Source: Clostridia bacterium (GTDB lineage Bacteria; Bacillota; Clostridia; Christensenellales; Borkfalkiaceae). Taken from it: a stretch of 64,000 nt of DNA. The translations under genes and the position numbers were made by a program. The DNA is taken from positions 33,069 to 97,068 of the forward strand of contig JAGASM010000035.1 of assembly GCA_017621735.1 (NCBI GenBank), given 5' to 3'. Shown piece by piece: positions 1-8,343 of this stretch (within the stretch, counting starts at the first letter, position 1; each line of letters opens with the position of its first letter). Below the pieces are notes generated by a model that did no database searches, was not told the DNA's origin, and worked only from the letters and a program-made list of their open reading frames with translations.

Positions 1-1
1 C

Positions 2-1276
2 AGTATATTATCTTCGCAAAATCCGCAAACGGGCATGACAACGTATTTTCAGCCGATGGCAAGCGGTTTTTTCAAAGTTTACGGGGAGCCGTTCGATAAG
101 TTTTGGTGTTGCACGGGAAGTGGAATGGAAAATTTTACCAAACTCGGCGACGGGATTTATACCCGTTTCGACGGGGGGATTTCCGTACAGTTATACCTCT
201 CTTCCCGATTAAAAACGGAAGAGGTTACCCTCGTGCAAACGACGAATTTTCCTTGGGAAGAAACTGCGCAATTTCAAGTGGAACGCGCGGAAAAGCCCGT
301 AGATCTCCGCTTCCGCCGCCCCGACTGGGCAAAGGGGGAAATGAAACTTTCCGTAAACGGAAGGGCGTTGCTGTCTACAGGGGGCGAATACGAAAAAGTG
401 CGGGTTGCGGAAGGGGATCGGATCGCCGTTACAATTACGCAAGGAATCACGTTGCATCTGCTTTCGGACGATGAGAGCGCAACTGCGTTTTGCTACGGCG
501 GATACGTTTTGAGCGCCGATTTGGGACGTGAAGAAATGGAAACGGCACAAACGGGCGTTATCGTAACCGTTCCGAAACGAAAAATATGCGCAACGGAAAC
601 AATTTATTTCGACGACTTGCAGCGGATAACGTCCGCGCCTGACGTATGTTTTAGGCGAGAGGGGGAAATACTCCGTTTGACGGAGGGGGATCTGCCCCTT
701 CAATTTGGGCTTCATTACCAACGTTACCGTGAGCGGTACGGAATTTACTGGTACTTAAAAGAGGGGGATCGCCGTGCGGAAGAACGTCGCGAACGCCCCG
801 TGTTGGACGTCGTTCAAGTGGGGTACGGTCAGTATGAAAGCGACGAATTGCACGCGATGCGCGAAATGGATTCCGTCGGCGTAACGTCGGAGGGAACGTA
901 CCGATTTGCAAAGGCGGGGGGATGTTTTGCTTATGACGTCGCGGTAGATGCGCATAAGAAAAACGTCCTTTCCATTCGTTTGCGCGCGGAGGATAGTTTC
1001 AAACCGCTAAAAATTTCAGTCGGCGATGCCGTCGTGTTTGACGAAGTTTTGTTGTACGCGCAAGAGGAGAAAGAATATGTGCGCGAAATTCCGCTTTCCG
1101 ATGCGCAAATCAATCGCGCGGTAAAACGGAAGAAGGCGTTCGGTAAGACGTATACCGTAGTTACCGTAAAGGTCGAAGGAAGCGATCGGGAAGAAAGCGC
1201 GCGGCTTTGTTCTTTCCTCACCGTGTACGGCGACGAAAAGGAATCGCTTGACGGAAAACGCGGTACGAAAAAGTAA
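2..1276 (+). CDS. GH127-family (DUF1680) glycoside hydrolase, C-terminal part
   Basis: The frame is open from base 2, so this is the C-terminal ~424 residues of a gene that starts outside the window; the first in-frame ATG at 35 is internal. The N-terminal part reads like the GH127/GH146 core (LSSQNPQTGMTTYFQPMASG), followed by WCCTGSGMEN, where the adjacent cysteines match the zinc-binding and nucleophile cysteines of beta-L-arabinofuranosidases. The remainder is the beta-sandwich tail expected of the family. The family releases arabinofuranose or related sugars from plant glycans. No C-terminal anchor is seen. The exact sugar specificity cannot be read from this fragment. Confidence 0.85.
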   Translation, partial: SILSSQNPQTGMTTYFQPMASGFFKVYGEPFDKFWCCTGSGMENFTKLGDGIYTRFDGGISVQLYLSSRLKTEEVTLVQTTNFPWEETAQFQVERAEKPVDLRFRRPDWAKGEMKLSVNGRALLSTGGEYEKVRVAEGDRIAVTITQGITLHLLSDDESATAFCYGGYVLSADLGREEMETAQTGVIVTVPKRKICATETIYFDDLQRITSAPDVCFRREGEILRLTEGDLPLQFGLHYQRYRERYGIYWYLKEGDRRAEERRERPVLDVVQVGYGQYESDELHAMREMDSVGVTSEGTYRFAKAGGCFAYDVAVDAHKKNVLSIRLRAEDSFKPLKISVGDAVVFDEVLLYAQEEKEYVREIPLSDAQINRAVKRKKAFGKTYTVVTVKVEGSDREESARLCSFLTVYGDEKESLDGKRGTKK

Positions 1277-1349
1277 AAAACTACCCGCCCCGTGCTTTGT
1301 TGTGTACGGCGGCGAAAAGGAAAACTAACACATATAAGGAGAAAATAAT

Positions 1350-2141
1350 ATGAATCCGACGCTCATGACCATTCTTGGGTTTTTCATTTTATTTGCGATG
1401 ACAACGCTCGGCGCTGCCCTCGTTTATTTATTTCGCGGGGAGATTTCCGAACGGATCAACACCCTCTTTTTGGGGTTTGCAGCGGGGGTTATGATCGCGG
1501 CGTCCGTTTGGTCGCTGTTAATTCCCGCGATGGAGCAATCGGAAGAGGCTTGGGGAGCATGGAGTTTTGTGCCCGCTGCGGTCGGTTTTTTGCTCGGCGC
1601 GCTGTTCCTTGTTTTGCTCGACAAAATTATTCCCCACTTTCATAGCGGAACGCAAGAGGAAGAAGGTCCTCACGTTGCAATGCGAAAGTCGATCAAACTC
1701 TTTCTTGCGGTTGCCATTCATAATATTCCCGAAGGGCTTGCGGTAGGGTTTGCGTTTGGCGCGGCGGCTGCGCTTGGCGAAACGGCGGCGTACGTTTCGG
1801 CGCTCGCGCTTGCGGTCGGAATCGGGATTCAGAATTTCCCGGAAGGCGCTGCGGTAACCTTCCCGTTAAAGGAGTCGTTGGGGAGCCGCCATAAGGCGTT
1901 CTTGTGTGGCGCGGCAAGCGGGGCTGTCGAGCCTTTGTCCGCCGTCGTCGGATATTTCCTCGCGGCGGCGCTCACCTCGTTGCAGCCTTGGTTTCTCGCC
2001 TTTTCCGCAGGGGCAATGGTCTTTGTCGTTGCCGAAGATCTGATTCCCGACGCACACGTTTCCCGCCATCCGCACCTTGGAACTTGGGGCGTCGTTGCAG
2101 GGTTTCTCGTCATGATGATTCTCGACGTTGCGCTCGGATAA
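1350..2141 (+). CDS. ZIP family metal (zinc) transporter, GufA/ZupT-like
   Basis: 263 residues with about eight hydrophobic segments. The two signature helices are clear: HNIPEGLAVG in the middle and QNFPEGAAVTFPL about 45 residues later, which in ZIP proteins form the binuclear metal site of the transport path. Length is normal for bacterial GufA-type ZIPs. A good ribosome binding site (AAGGAG) precedes the ATG. The next gene encodes a DtxR-type metal regulator with its own promoter, so import of Zn, Mn or Fe under metal control is a reasonable inference; the actual metal is not readable. Confidence 0.88.
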   Translation: MNPTLMTILGFFILFAMTTLGAALVYLFRGEISERINTLFLGFAAGVMIAASVWSLLIPAMEQSEEAWGAWSFVPAAVGFLLGALFLVLLDKIIPHFHSGTQEEEGPHVAMRKSIKLFLAVAIHNIPEGLAVGFAFGAAAALGETAAYVSALALAVGIGIQNFPEGAAVTFPLKESLGSRHKAFLCGAASGAVEPLSAVVGYFLAAALTSLQPWFLAFSAGAMVFVVAEDLIPDAHVSRHPHLGTWGVVAGFLVMMILDVALG

Positions 2142-2149
2142 AATAGGGC

Positions 2150-2178
2150 TTTACAAACGGCTCAAAATGGTTTATAAT
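2150..2178 (+). promoter_or_regulatory. Promoter of the DtxR-type regulator
   Basis: TTTACA (2150-2155), 17-bp spacer, TATAAT (2173-2178), just after the ZIP gene stop. An AGAGGG ribosome binding site follows before the ATG at 2198. Confidence 0.75.
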
Positions 2179-2197
2179 AGGAATAAGAGGGAAACAA

Positions 2198-2563
2198 ATG
2201 AGAACGCATGAATCGGAAGAAATGTATTTGGAGACGATTCTCCTATTAAAAGAACGGATGCAAACCGTTCGTTCCGTTGACGTTGTAACCGAACTCGGCT
2301 ATGCAAAGTCGAGCGTGTCCCGCGCGGTCAATTTGCTTGCGGGGAAGGGGCTCATTGCCATCGACGGAAACGGAGATATCACTTTGACGGAAGAAGGCAA
2401 AAAGAAGGCCGCGGATATTTATCAACGCCACCGCGTCATCACGGAAGTGCTTGTCAAAATGGGGGCGGAACGGAATTCGGCGGAAGAAAATGCTTGTAGA
2501 ATCGAGCACGTTATTTCAGAAGACGTCCTTGCCGTCTTGGAAAAATTTAATCAAGAGCATTAA
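2198..2563 (+). CDS. DtxR/MntR-family metal-dependent transcriptional regulator
   Basis: 121 residues: an N-terminal winged helix (about 5-65, with the recognition segment YAKSSVSRAVNLLAGKGL) and a short dimerisation/metal-binding region (70-120) with the HRVITEVLVKMG and EENACRIEHVISEDV elements typical of MntR/DtxR. There is no SH3-like third domain, so it is the short MntR-like type. It has its own consensus promoter and ends in a strong terminator. The ZIP transporter immediately upstream is the obvious candidate target. Metal identity (Mn, Fe or Zn) is not decided by the sequence. Confidence 0.87.
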   Translation: MRTHESEEMYLETILLLKERMQTVRSVDVVTELGYAKSSVSRAVNLLAGKGLIAIDGNGDITLTEEGKKKAADIYQRHRVITEVLVKMGAERNSAEENACRIEHVISEDVLAVLEKFNQEH

Positions 2564-2569
2564 AAAAAG

Positions 2570-2592
2570 CCCGACTATCCGTCGGGTTTTTT
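2570..2592 (+). terminator. Intrinsic terminator after the DtxR-type gene
   Basis: CCCGAC (2570-2575), 5-nt loop, GTCGGG (2581-2586), then six T. Confidence 0.88.
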
Positions 2593-2679
2593 CATAAAAA
2601 ATAGAGGGGAACGTAAATCGAACACGTTAGTTCCGTTTGTACAAAAAGGCGGTTTATTTGGACTATTACCGCAAAGCAG

Positions 2680-3045
2680 TTATTTTGCAGGGACGATCTC
2701 AATCCAGTATCCGTCCGGATCGGTAATAAAATAAATGCCCATGGAAGGGTTTTCAAAGGCAATGCACCCCATTTTTTCGTGTTTTTCGTGCAACGCCTCG
2801 TAATCGTCTACGTGAAAGGCGAGGTGGAATTCTTCGTCGCCGAGGTTGTACGGTTGCGTTCTGTCTTTCAGCCACGTAAGTTCCATGCGGAAGGAGGTAA
2901 CGCCGTCCGTTAAAAATACAAGACGGAAACTGCCGTCTTCGGCAACCTTTTCACTTTGGACTGTCAAGCCGAGCGCTTCATTGTAAAAGCGGATGCTCCG
3001 CTCCAAATTGAGTACGTTGACGTTATAATGGTTAAACGTTATCAT
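2680..3045 (-). CDS. VOC superfamily (glyoxalase I-like) protein
   Basis: 121 residues with the paired beta-alpha-beta-beta-beta modules of the vicinal-oxygen-chelate fold. Likely metal ligands are at the expected places: H6 in FNHYNVNV, E in FRMELTW, H in FHLAFHVDD, and E in the C-terminal YWIEIVPAK. The segment FITDPDGYWIEIV is a standard glyoxalase/bleomycin-resistance ending. It resembles lactoylglutathione lyase (GloA-like), but VOC proteins also include dioxygenases and resistance proteins, so the substrate is open. Monocistronic, with its own promoter. Confidence 0.8.
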   Translation of the reverse strand: MITFNHYNVNVLNLERSIRFYNEALGLTVQSEKVAEDGSFRLVFLTDGVTSFRMELTWLKDRTQPYNLGDEEFHLAFHVDDYEALHEKHEKMGCIAFENPSMGIYFITDPDGYWIEIVPAK

Positions 3046-3072
3046 AAAAAACCTCGCAAATCATTTTGATTT

Positions 3073-3101
3073 ATTGTAACGGAATTACAGCGCGTTGTCA
3101 A
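3073..3101 (-). promoter_or_regulatory. Promoter of the VOC-fold gene
   Basis: Minus strand TTGACA (3096-3101), 17-bp spacer, TACAAT (3073-3078). A GCGAGG ribosome binding site lies before the start at 3045. Confidence 0.78.
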
Positions 3102-3145
3102 GATAAAAATTTTGCAAAAACGGCATAAGAATTTTCAAAAGGGGA

Positions 3146-3174
3146 TTGAAATTTGTCGTGTAATGTGATATAAT
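3146..3174 (+). promoter_or_regulatory. Promoter of the uracil permease-upp operon
   Basis: TTGAAA (3146-3151), 17-bp spacer, TATAAT (3169-3174). Initiation would fall near 3181, only about 10-20 nt before the hairpin system at 3191-3228. Confidence 0.85.
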
Positions 3175-3190
3175 GACAAAAACGTATGGG

Positions 3191-3228
3191 GCGGAGGGCG
3201 CTTCCGCTTTTGCGGAAGTATTTTTTTT
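3191..3228 (+). promoter_or_regulatory. Terminator-like hairpin with an alternative pairing in the uracil operon leader (candidate attenuator)
   Basis: CTTCCGC (3201-3207) pairs with GCGGAAG (3212-3218) around a TTTT loop, closely followed by eight T (3221-3228): an intrinsic terminator ahead of the permease gene. GCGGAG at 3191-3196 can instead pair with the left arm of that stem, an anti-terminator geometry. No PyrR-type binding motif is visible. It most likely senses pyrimidine supply, but the mechanism is inferred. Confidence 0.6.
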
Positions 3229-3277
3229 GCAATCAGCGGGCAACCGTTGAAATAAATTACAAGTGAGAAGTTGTATT

Positions 3278-4717
3278 ATGCAGATGATTTACGGCGTAAA
3301 CGACAAACCAAAGTTCGGACAACTCGTGTTGTTCGCAATCCAGCAGTTGTTGGCAATTATCACGGCGACGATCGTCGTTCCCGTCATTGTCAACGGTGCT
3401 GCGGCAAAACAGGGCATCGAGATGTATCTCGATCCTGCGGCGGCGCTCTTCGGCGCAGGGCTCGGTACCATTGTGTACTTGCTCTTCACTCGTGGAAAGA
3501 GTCCCGTATTCCTTGGCAGTTCCTTTGCCTTCCTCAACTCCATGACGGCGGCGGTTGCATGCGGTTATTGGGGGATTATTATGGGTACGGTCGTAGCGGG
3601 GCTTGTTTACGTCGTGATCGCGCTCATTATCATGTTTGTAGGTTCTGGATGGGTTAACAAACTCCTTCCTCCCGTTATCATCGGCCCCACGGTTGCGTTG
3701 ATCGGGCTTTCCCTCGCGGGGAATGCAGTCGGCGACGTCATGAAGGCGTCTACCGATGCGGGCGGCTCTTACAATCTCATCGCGATTCTTTGCGGAATTT
3801 TCACCTTTGCGGTCGTCGTTTTCTGCTCTGTAAAGGGGACGAAGTGCATGAAACTTATTCCGTTTATCATCGGAATTCTCGCAGGCTACGCGCTCGCTTC
3901 CATCTTTACGGGAATCGGGTTTGCGGCAAACGTCGATTATTTGAAGATCGTCAACTATCAAGCGCTTGTCGATAATTTCACAAACGTTCAATTTACAAGT
4001 TTCCTCGATTATCCTCAATTTACATTCTTGCATGAATGGGATATCACGGGCGCGGAATTCGTTTCCGTTCTCGTTGCGTATGCTCCCGTTGCGTTCGTCG
4101 TTCTTGCCGAACACATTGCGGACCACAAAAACATCAGTTCGATCATTGAAAAAGACCTCATTACCGATCCCGGCTTGCACCGCACGTTGCTCGGCGACGG
4201 CGTAGGAAGTATCGTCGGCGGTTTCTTCGGCGGCGCTCCCAACACGACGTACGGCGAATCGGTCGGTTGCGTTGCAATTACGCGGAATGCTTCCGTCGTT
4301 ACCATTTTTGCGGCGGCTTGCCTTGCGATCATCGTATCCTTCCTCAGCCCCGTCGTAGCGTTTATCAACACCATTCCTTCCTGTGTTATGGGCGGTGTTT
4401 GCTTGGCGCTTTACGGATTTATCGCGGTCAGCGGTTTGAAGATGTTGCAACCTGTCGATTTGAACGACAACCGCAACCTTTTCGTCGTCAGCGCAATCCT
4501 CATTTCGGGGATCGGCGGCCTTGTCCTTAACTTTGGTCCCGTTCAAATCACCTCGATTGCGACGGCGCTTGTTCTCGGTATCTTGACGAATCTTCTCTTA
4601 AAGCCTTGGAAAAAGACGGAAAAGGCGGAAGAGGCGGAAGAGGCGGTGGAAGAAACGCCCGCAGAAGCGGCGGCGCCTCAACAAGAAGAAGTAGAAGAGG
4701 GGGAGAAGGATGAATAA
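3278..4717 (+). CDS. uraA: Uracil permease (NCS2 nucleobase:cation symporter)
   Basis: 479 residues from the ATG at 3278; an in-frame GTG lies at 3263 and another ATG at 3284. Many hydrophobic helices. The NCS2 signature is present ([15 protein letters not shown]) and the substrate-site helix contains [14 protein letters not shown], as in UraA-type uracil transporters. The C-terminus is an unusual run of Glu/Ala (about the last 30 residues). It overlaps upp by 8 bp, so uracil uptake and conversion to UMP are translationally linked. Expression is probably controlled by the leader hairpins at 3191-3228. Xanthine or general uracil-xanthine specificity is possible but less likely given upp next to it. 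Confidence 0.9.
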   Translation: MQMIYGVNDKPKFGQLVLFAIQQLLAIITATIVVPVIVNGAAAKQGIEMYLDPAAALFGAGLGTIVYLLFTRGKSPVFLGSSFAFLNSMTAAVACGYWGIIMGTVVAGLVYVVIALIIMFVGSGWVNKLLPPVIIGPTVALIGLSLAGNAVGDVMKASTDAGGSYNLIAILCGIFTFAVVVFCSVKGTKCMKLIPFIIGILAGYALASIFTGIGFAANVDYLKIVNYQALVDNFTNVQFTSFLDYPQFTFLHEWDITGAEFVSVLVAYAPVAFVVLAEHIADHKNISSIIEKDLITDPGLHRTLLGDGVGSIVGGFFGGAPNTTYGESVGCVAITRNASVVTIFAAACLAIIVSFLSPVVAFINTIPSCVMGGVCLALYGFIAVSGLKMLQPVDLNDNRNLFVVSAILISGIGGLVLNFGPVQITSIATALVLGILTNLLLKPWKKTEKAEEAEEAVEETPAEAAAPQQEEVEEGEKDE

Positions 4718-5348
4718 GTATCAAAACGTCTTTATCTTCGATCACCCGCTCATTCGTCATAAGGTTTCCATTTTGCGCGACGTCAAAACGGGAATGAAAG
4801 AATTTAGAGAACTCATCGAAGAGATTACGACGCTCATGGCGTACGAAAGTATGCGCGACGTCGAAATGATTCCCGTTCAAGTGGAAACGCCGCTTGAAAC
4901 GACCGTGCAGTACCGTATTCCCGAACAAAGCGTTGTCATTGTGCCCATTCTCCGCGCGGGACTCGGCATGGTAAACGGCATTCATACCCTGTTCCCGACG
5001 GCAAGAGTTGGGCATATCGGAATGTATCGCGACGAAGAAACGTTCCAACCGAAGGAATACTACTGTAAGTTGCCCGACGGGATTGCGGAAAAGACGGTGT
5101 TCCTCGTCGATCCGATGCTTGCGACGGGCGGATCGGCTTGCGACGCGCTCAACGCACTCAAAAAGAGAGGGTGCAAAAAGATTAAATTTATGGCGATCAT
5201 CGGTGCACCCGAAGGGGTGGAAAAGGTTGCCAAAGAGCATCCGGACGTTCCCATCTACGTTTCGACGCTCGACCGCGGACTCAACGAAAACGCCTATATT
5301 CTCCCCGGTCTTGGGGATGCTGGCGACCGCTTGTTCGGCACAAAGTAA
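4710..5348 (+). CDS. upp: Uracil phosphoribosyltransferase
   Basis: 212 residues, the usual length for Upp. It converts uracil and PRPP to UMP and PPi in pyrimidine salvage. The PRPP loop is clear ([15 protein letters not shown]), as are [10 protein letters not shown] and the C-terminal [16 protein letters not shown] uracil-binding end. The start ATG overlaps the permease stop (ATGAATAA), and the gene ends at a strong hairpin terminator. Assignment is secure. Confidence 0.96.
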   Translation: MNKYQNVFIFDHPLIRHKVSILRDVKTGMKEFRELIEEITTLMAYESMRDVEMIPVQVETPLETTVQYRIPEQSVVIVPILRAGLGMVNGIHTLFPTARVGHIGMYRDEETFQPKEYYCKLPDGIAEKTVFLVDPMLATGGSACDALNALKKRGCKKIKFMAIIGAPEGVEKVAKEHPDVPIYVSTLDRGLNENAYILPGLGDAGDRLFGTK

Positions 5349-5359
5349 ACAAAACAAAG

Positions 5360-5384
5360 AAAGCACGGCAGTTTGCCGTGCTTT
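5360..5384. terminator. Bidirectional terminator between upp and aroA
   Basis: Perfect 11-bp stem AAAGCACGGCA (5360-5370) / TGCCGTGCTTT (5374-5384) with a 3-nt loop. The minus-strand side is followed by a T-rich run, so it can serve both convergent genes. Confidence 0.85.
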
Positions 5385-5385
5385 C

Positions 5386-6660
5386 TCATTTGGTCAATTT
5401 GTCAAGAATTTCAAAATACGTATCAAAAGTTTTGCGACAACATTCGGGGTTTTCAATGACGACGTTTCCCGTTTTTAATCCGATGAGGGCAAACGCCATT
5501 GCAACGCGGTGGTCGTCGAACGTGCGTACCGTTCCGCCCTGAATTTGTGCGGGCGTGATAAAGACGTCGTTTCCGTTTGACGTTGTAGGAATACCGAGCG
5601 CGTTCAAGTTTTCGCAAATGGCGTTGATGCGGTCGCATTCTTGTAGGCGAATGTGTCCGACGTTCAAAATTACGGTAGGGCTGGTTGCAAACGGCGCAAT
5701 CGCGGAAAGGGTAAGCGCTTGGTCGGAAAAATCGCGCATGTCGACGTTGAATCCGCTAAAAGACGAAACGCCGCTTCCGTCGGCGAGAAGTCCTTTTTCC
5801 GTATCGGTAAAGCGGACGCCCTTTTCTTCCAAAATAGAAAGAAATTTTTTATCGCCTTGCATACATGTAGAGCGCACGCCGTGTACGCGAACTTTTGTGC
5901 GAAACAAAAGAGAGAGGGCGTAAAAATAACAAGCGCCGGAAAGGTCTGGCTCAATGGATACTTCGTTCGGTGCGCCTTGTGCGGGGAAAACGGTTACGTC
6001 GTTTCCGTTTCTTGCGTAGGGGACGTGGAACGCATCGAGCATATCGAGGGTGATTTGTACGTAACTTCCCCTCGTACGCGCACCCGTCAACGTCAACGTG
6101 AAGGGGGAAGAGAGCGCGCTTGCGGAAAGCAAGATCGCACTCGCGTACTGCGAACTTTTTTCCGTATCGACGGCGGCGCTTTTTGCCGTGATTCCCGTTG
6201 AGGTTAAGCGGAAGGGGAATTTTCCTTCTTCTTGCAAATATTCGACGCAAACGCCGAGTGTTTGCAAAAGGTCGAGCAGTTCTTTCATCGGGCGCTTGCG
6301 CATTTGTTCGGAACTGTCGAGCGTGTAATCTCCTCCGCAAAATGCGAGCGCAACGGTTAAAAAGCGCGCCGCAGTCCCTGCGCTTTCTACGTTCAAACGG
6401 GCGGTCTTATTTGGAATATCTCCTCCGCATCCGTGCACGGTAACGCCTTCGCCGTCCTGTTCCGTTTGAATGCCGAGCGCATTCAAACAACGCAAAAACG
6501 CACGCGTATCCGCGCTAAACGCCCCGCATTCGAGGCGAACGACTCCCTGCGAAAGCGCGGCAAGGAGCATGGCGCGGTTTAAGATGCTCTTTGAGGCGGG
6601 GACGCGGACGTCGATAATTTGATTAGAAGGCGTAAGCCGTTTTACTGCATAAACGTTCAT
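5386..6660 (-). CDS. aroA: 3-phosphoshikimate 1-carboxyvinyltransferase (EPSP synthase)
   Basis: 424 residues from the start at 6660. The frame stays open upstream, but family alignment places the start at MNVYAVKRL, just before VRVPASKSILNRAMLLAAL, the shikimate-3-phosphate/PEP binding segment. Other family motifs: ESAGTAARFLTVALAFC, QMRKRPMKELLDLL, KSSQYASAILLSA, and the C-terminal FDDHRVAMAFALIGLK. It makes EPSP in the shikimate pathway; tyrA lies 5 kb away. No ribosome binding site precedes the ATG, and a good promoter ends only 8 nt upstream, so the mRNA may be leaderless. Confidence 0.94.
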   Translation of the reverse strand: MNVYAVKRLTPSNQIIDVRVPASKSILNRAMLLAALSQGVVRLECGAFSADTRAFLRCLNALGIQTEQDGEGVTVHGCGGDIPNKTARLNVESAGTAARFLTVALAFCGGDYTLDSSEQMRKRPMKELLDLLQTLGVCVEYLQEEGKFPFRLTSTGITAKSAAVDTEKSSQYASAILLSASALSSPFTLTLTGARTRGSYVQITLDMLDAFHVPYARNGNDVTVFPAQGAPNEVSIEPDLSGACYFYALSLLFRTKVRVHGVRSTCMQGDKKFLSILEEKGVRFTDTEKGLLADGSGVSSFSGFNVDMRDFSDQALTLSAIAPFATSPTVILNVGHIRLQECDRINAICENLNALGIPTTSNGNDVFITPAQIQGGTVRTFDDHRVAMAFALIGLKTGNVVIENPECCRKTFDTYFEILDKLTK

Positions 6661-6667
6661 ACGAAAC

Positions 6668-6695
6668 AGTATATCAAAACGGGAGAAAAAGTCAA
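6668..6695 (-). promoter_or_regulatory. aroA promoter, probably leaderless
   Basis: Minus strand TTGACT (6690-6695), 16-bp spacer, TATACT (6668-6673). The start codon begins at 6660, so initiation would fall one or two bases before the ATG. No Shine-Dalgarno sequence is present. Confidence 0.7.
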
Positions 6696-6734
6696 GAAAA
6701 ATTTCTTTCTCGCGTAAAACAGGGGGATATTTTC

Positions 6735-6763
6735 TTGAAAACGGACATGAAACATGGTATAAT
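6735..6763 (+). promoter_or_regulatory. Promoter of the YgjP-metF-metH gene run
   Basis: TTGAAA (6735-6740), 17-bp spacer, TATAAT (6758-6763). A GGAGAGAGGG ribosome binding site precedes the GTG at 6790. It is divergent from aroA. Confidence 0.8.
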
Positions 6764-6789
6764 TTATAAAACGGAGAGAGGGAAATACC

Positions 6790-7470
6790 GTGGAATTGCC
6801 GAATGAACGTTCCGTTCTTCGAACGGAAACAATCGAAAGAGAGTACCGTATCGTGCGGAGTAAGCGCAAGACGGTATCTTTGTCCGTGGAGCGGAGCGGG
6901 GAAATTCTCGTTCGGGCGCCTGCGCACCTTTCGAGCGGGGATGTCGCACGGTTTGTTCTTCGACATACCGATTGGTTGGCGAAAAAACTTCGCGAACGGG
7001 AGAACGTTTCCACCCTTGCCCTTACAGACGGGGGAACGGTCCGTCTTTTTGGAGAGGAATACCATCTTTCTACGGGAAAAACGCGGGCGGAGAAGGGGAT
7101 TTTATACCTCCCAAGCGAAGGACGGGAGCAAGCGATGGTTCGCTTTTTGAAGAGGTTGACCGCGCGAAAGATGGGAGAGATCACGCATATCGTTGCGGCT
7201 GCGTACGGGTTTTCGTACGAGAGCGTACGCGCCTCTATCGCGCGCACGCGATGGGGATCGTGCAATCGGAAAGGGAGAATTGCTTACACTTTTCGCATTT
7301 CGTTTCTTCCGCTCGAACTTGCCGAATACGTCGCGGTGCACGAATTGTGCCACACCGTCGTATTTCACCACGGCGCGGAGTTTTGGGCGCTTGTTTCGGC
7401 GATCTTGCCCGACTGGAAATCCCGTCGCAAGCGGTTGAAAGAAAACGGCGCATGGATGAATGTGTTATAA
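6790..7470 (+). CDS. YgjP-like (DUF45) zinc metallopeptidase-fold protein
   Basis: 226 residues starting with GTG behind a strong ribosome binding site. The C-terminal half has the DUF45/YgjP signature: RWGSCNRKGRI, then VHELCHTVVFHHGAEFW, an HExxH-like helix (HELCH) plus a third histidine, and the closing VSAILPDWKSRRKRL. The N-terminal half carries the usual IVRSKRKTVSLSV element. It is probably a cytoplasmic Zn-dependent peptidase related to SprT/YgjP; the substrate is unknown. The metF gene starts 9 bp later, so it appears to head the methionine operon. Confidence 0.85.
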   Translation: MELPNERSVLRTETIEREYRIVRSKRKTVSLSVERSGEILVRAPAHLSSGDVARFVLRHTDWLAKKLRERENVSTLALTDGGTVRLFGEEYHLSTGKTRAEKGILYLPSEGREQAMVRFLKRLTARKMGEITHIVAAAYGFSYESVRASIARTRWGSCNRKGRIAYTFRISFLPLELAEYVAVHELCHTVVFHHGAEFWALVSAILPDWKSRRKRLKENGAWMNVL

Positions 7471-7479
7471 GAGGATATC

Positions 7480-8343
7480 ATGAAAATTTCGGAAATTTTG
7501 AAACAGGGAAAACCAACGCTTTCGTTTGAGGTGTTTCCGCCCAAAACGCAAGACGCGTATTCTTCCGTCGAGCACGCGGTAGAGGAAATTTGTGCTCTTT
7601 CGCCCGATTTTATGTCCGTAACGTTCGGCGCGGCGGGTACGACGAGCGAATATTCTCTTTCCATTGCGAAAGACGTCTTACAAAAGGGAGTAACGCCCCT
7701 TGCGCACCTTACGTGCGTCAATTCTTCCGAAGAAAAGATCGACGGACTTTTGCGCGGAATGAAGGAAAACGGAATTGAAAATATCATGGCGCTCCGCGGA
7801 GATATTCCGAGCGAGGGGGAACGTGTTCCGCGCGCGTTTTTGCATGCCTCCGACCTTGTGCGTAAAATCAAGCAAACGGGAGATTTTTGTGTAGGAGGAG
7901 CGTGTTATCCCGAGGGACACGTCGAATGCGCATCCCGCGCCGAAGATATTGCAAATCTTAAAATTAAGGTGGAGGCGGGCGTTGATTTTTTGACGACGCA
8001 AATGTTTTTCGACAATCACGTCCTGTATAATTTTTTGTATCAAATCCGCGAGGCGGGGATTACCGTTCCCGTCGTGGCGGGAATTATGCCCGTTACCAAC
8101 GCAAAGCAAATTGCGCGCATTTGCAGTCTTTCCGGAACGTATCTTCCCGAGCGGTTTAAGCGAATTGTCGATCGGTTTGGCGATCGACTGGAGGCAATGG
8201 CGCAGGCGGGAATCGTGTATGCGGCGGAACAAATTATCGACCTTTACGCGAACGGCGTCAACGCCGTGCACGTCTATTCGATGAATAAGCCGTACATCGC
8301 TGCCGCGTTGCAGACGGCACTCGGAGCGATTATCGGAAAATGA
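7480..8343 (+). CDS. metF: 5,10-methylenetetrahydrofolate reductase
   Basis: 287 residues, normal MetF length. It reduces methylene-THF to methyl-THF, the methyl donor for MetH. The TIM-barrel motifs are present: LSFEVFPPKT at the N-terminus (with the catalytic Glu), SVTFGAAGTTSEYS, MALRGDIPSEGE, and VDFLTTQMFFDN. It overlaps the next gene by ATGA. Its co-transcription with the MetH activation protein and MetH completes the methionine-synthesis branch of one-carbon metabolism. No SAM or cobalamin riboswitch is visible upstream. Confidence 0.94.
   Translation: MKISEILKQGKPTLSFEVFPPKTQDAYSSVEHAVEEICALSPDFMSVTFGAAGTTSEYSLSIAKDVLQKGVTPLAHLTCVNSSEEKIDGLLRGMKENGIENIMALRGDIPSEGERVPRAFLHASDLVRKIKQTGDFCVGGACYPEGHVECASRAEDIANLKIKVEAGVDFLTTQMFFDNHVLYNFLYQIREAGITVPVVAGIMPVTNAKQIARICSLSGTYLPERFKRIVDRFGDRLEAMAQAGIVYAAEQIIDLYANGVNAVHVYSMNKPYIAAALQTALGAIIGK

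Noticed and set aside
3257..4546. 429-codon minus-strand frame opposite the uracil permease
   Set aside because: It is the shadow of a clearly recognisable transporter gene with intact motifs.
5008..5478. 156-codon frame overlapping upp and the terminator
   Set aside because: It runs across the terminator hairpin, is out of frame with upp, and lacks a start signal.
7470..7480. SAM or cobalamin riboswitch ahead of metF
   Set aside because: The upstream gene ends 9 bp away; there is no room, and no such motif at the operon promoter near 6760-6790.
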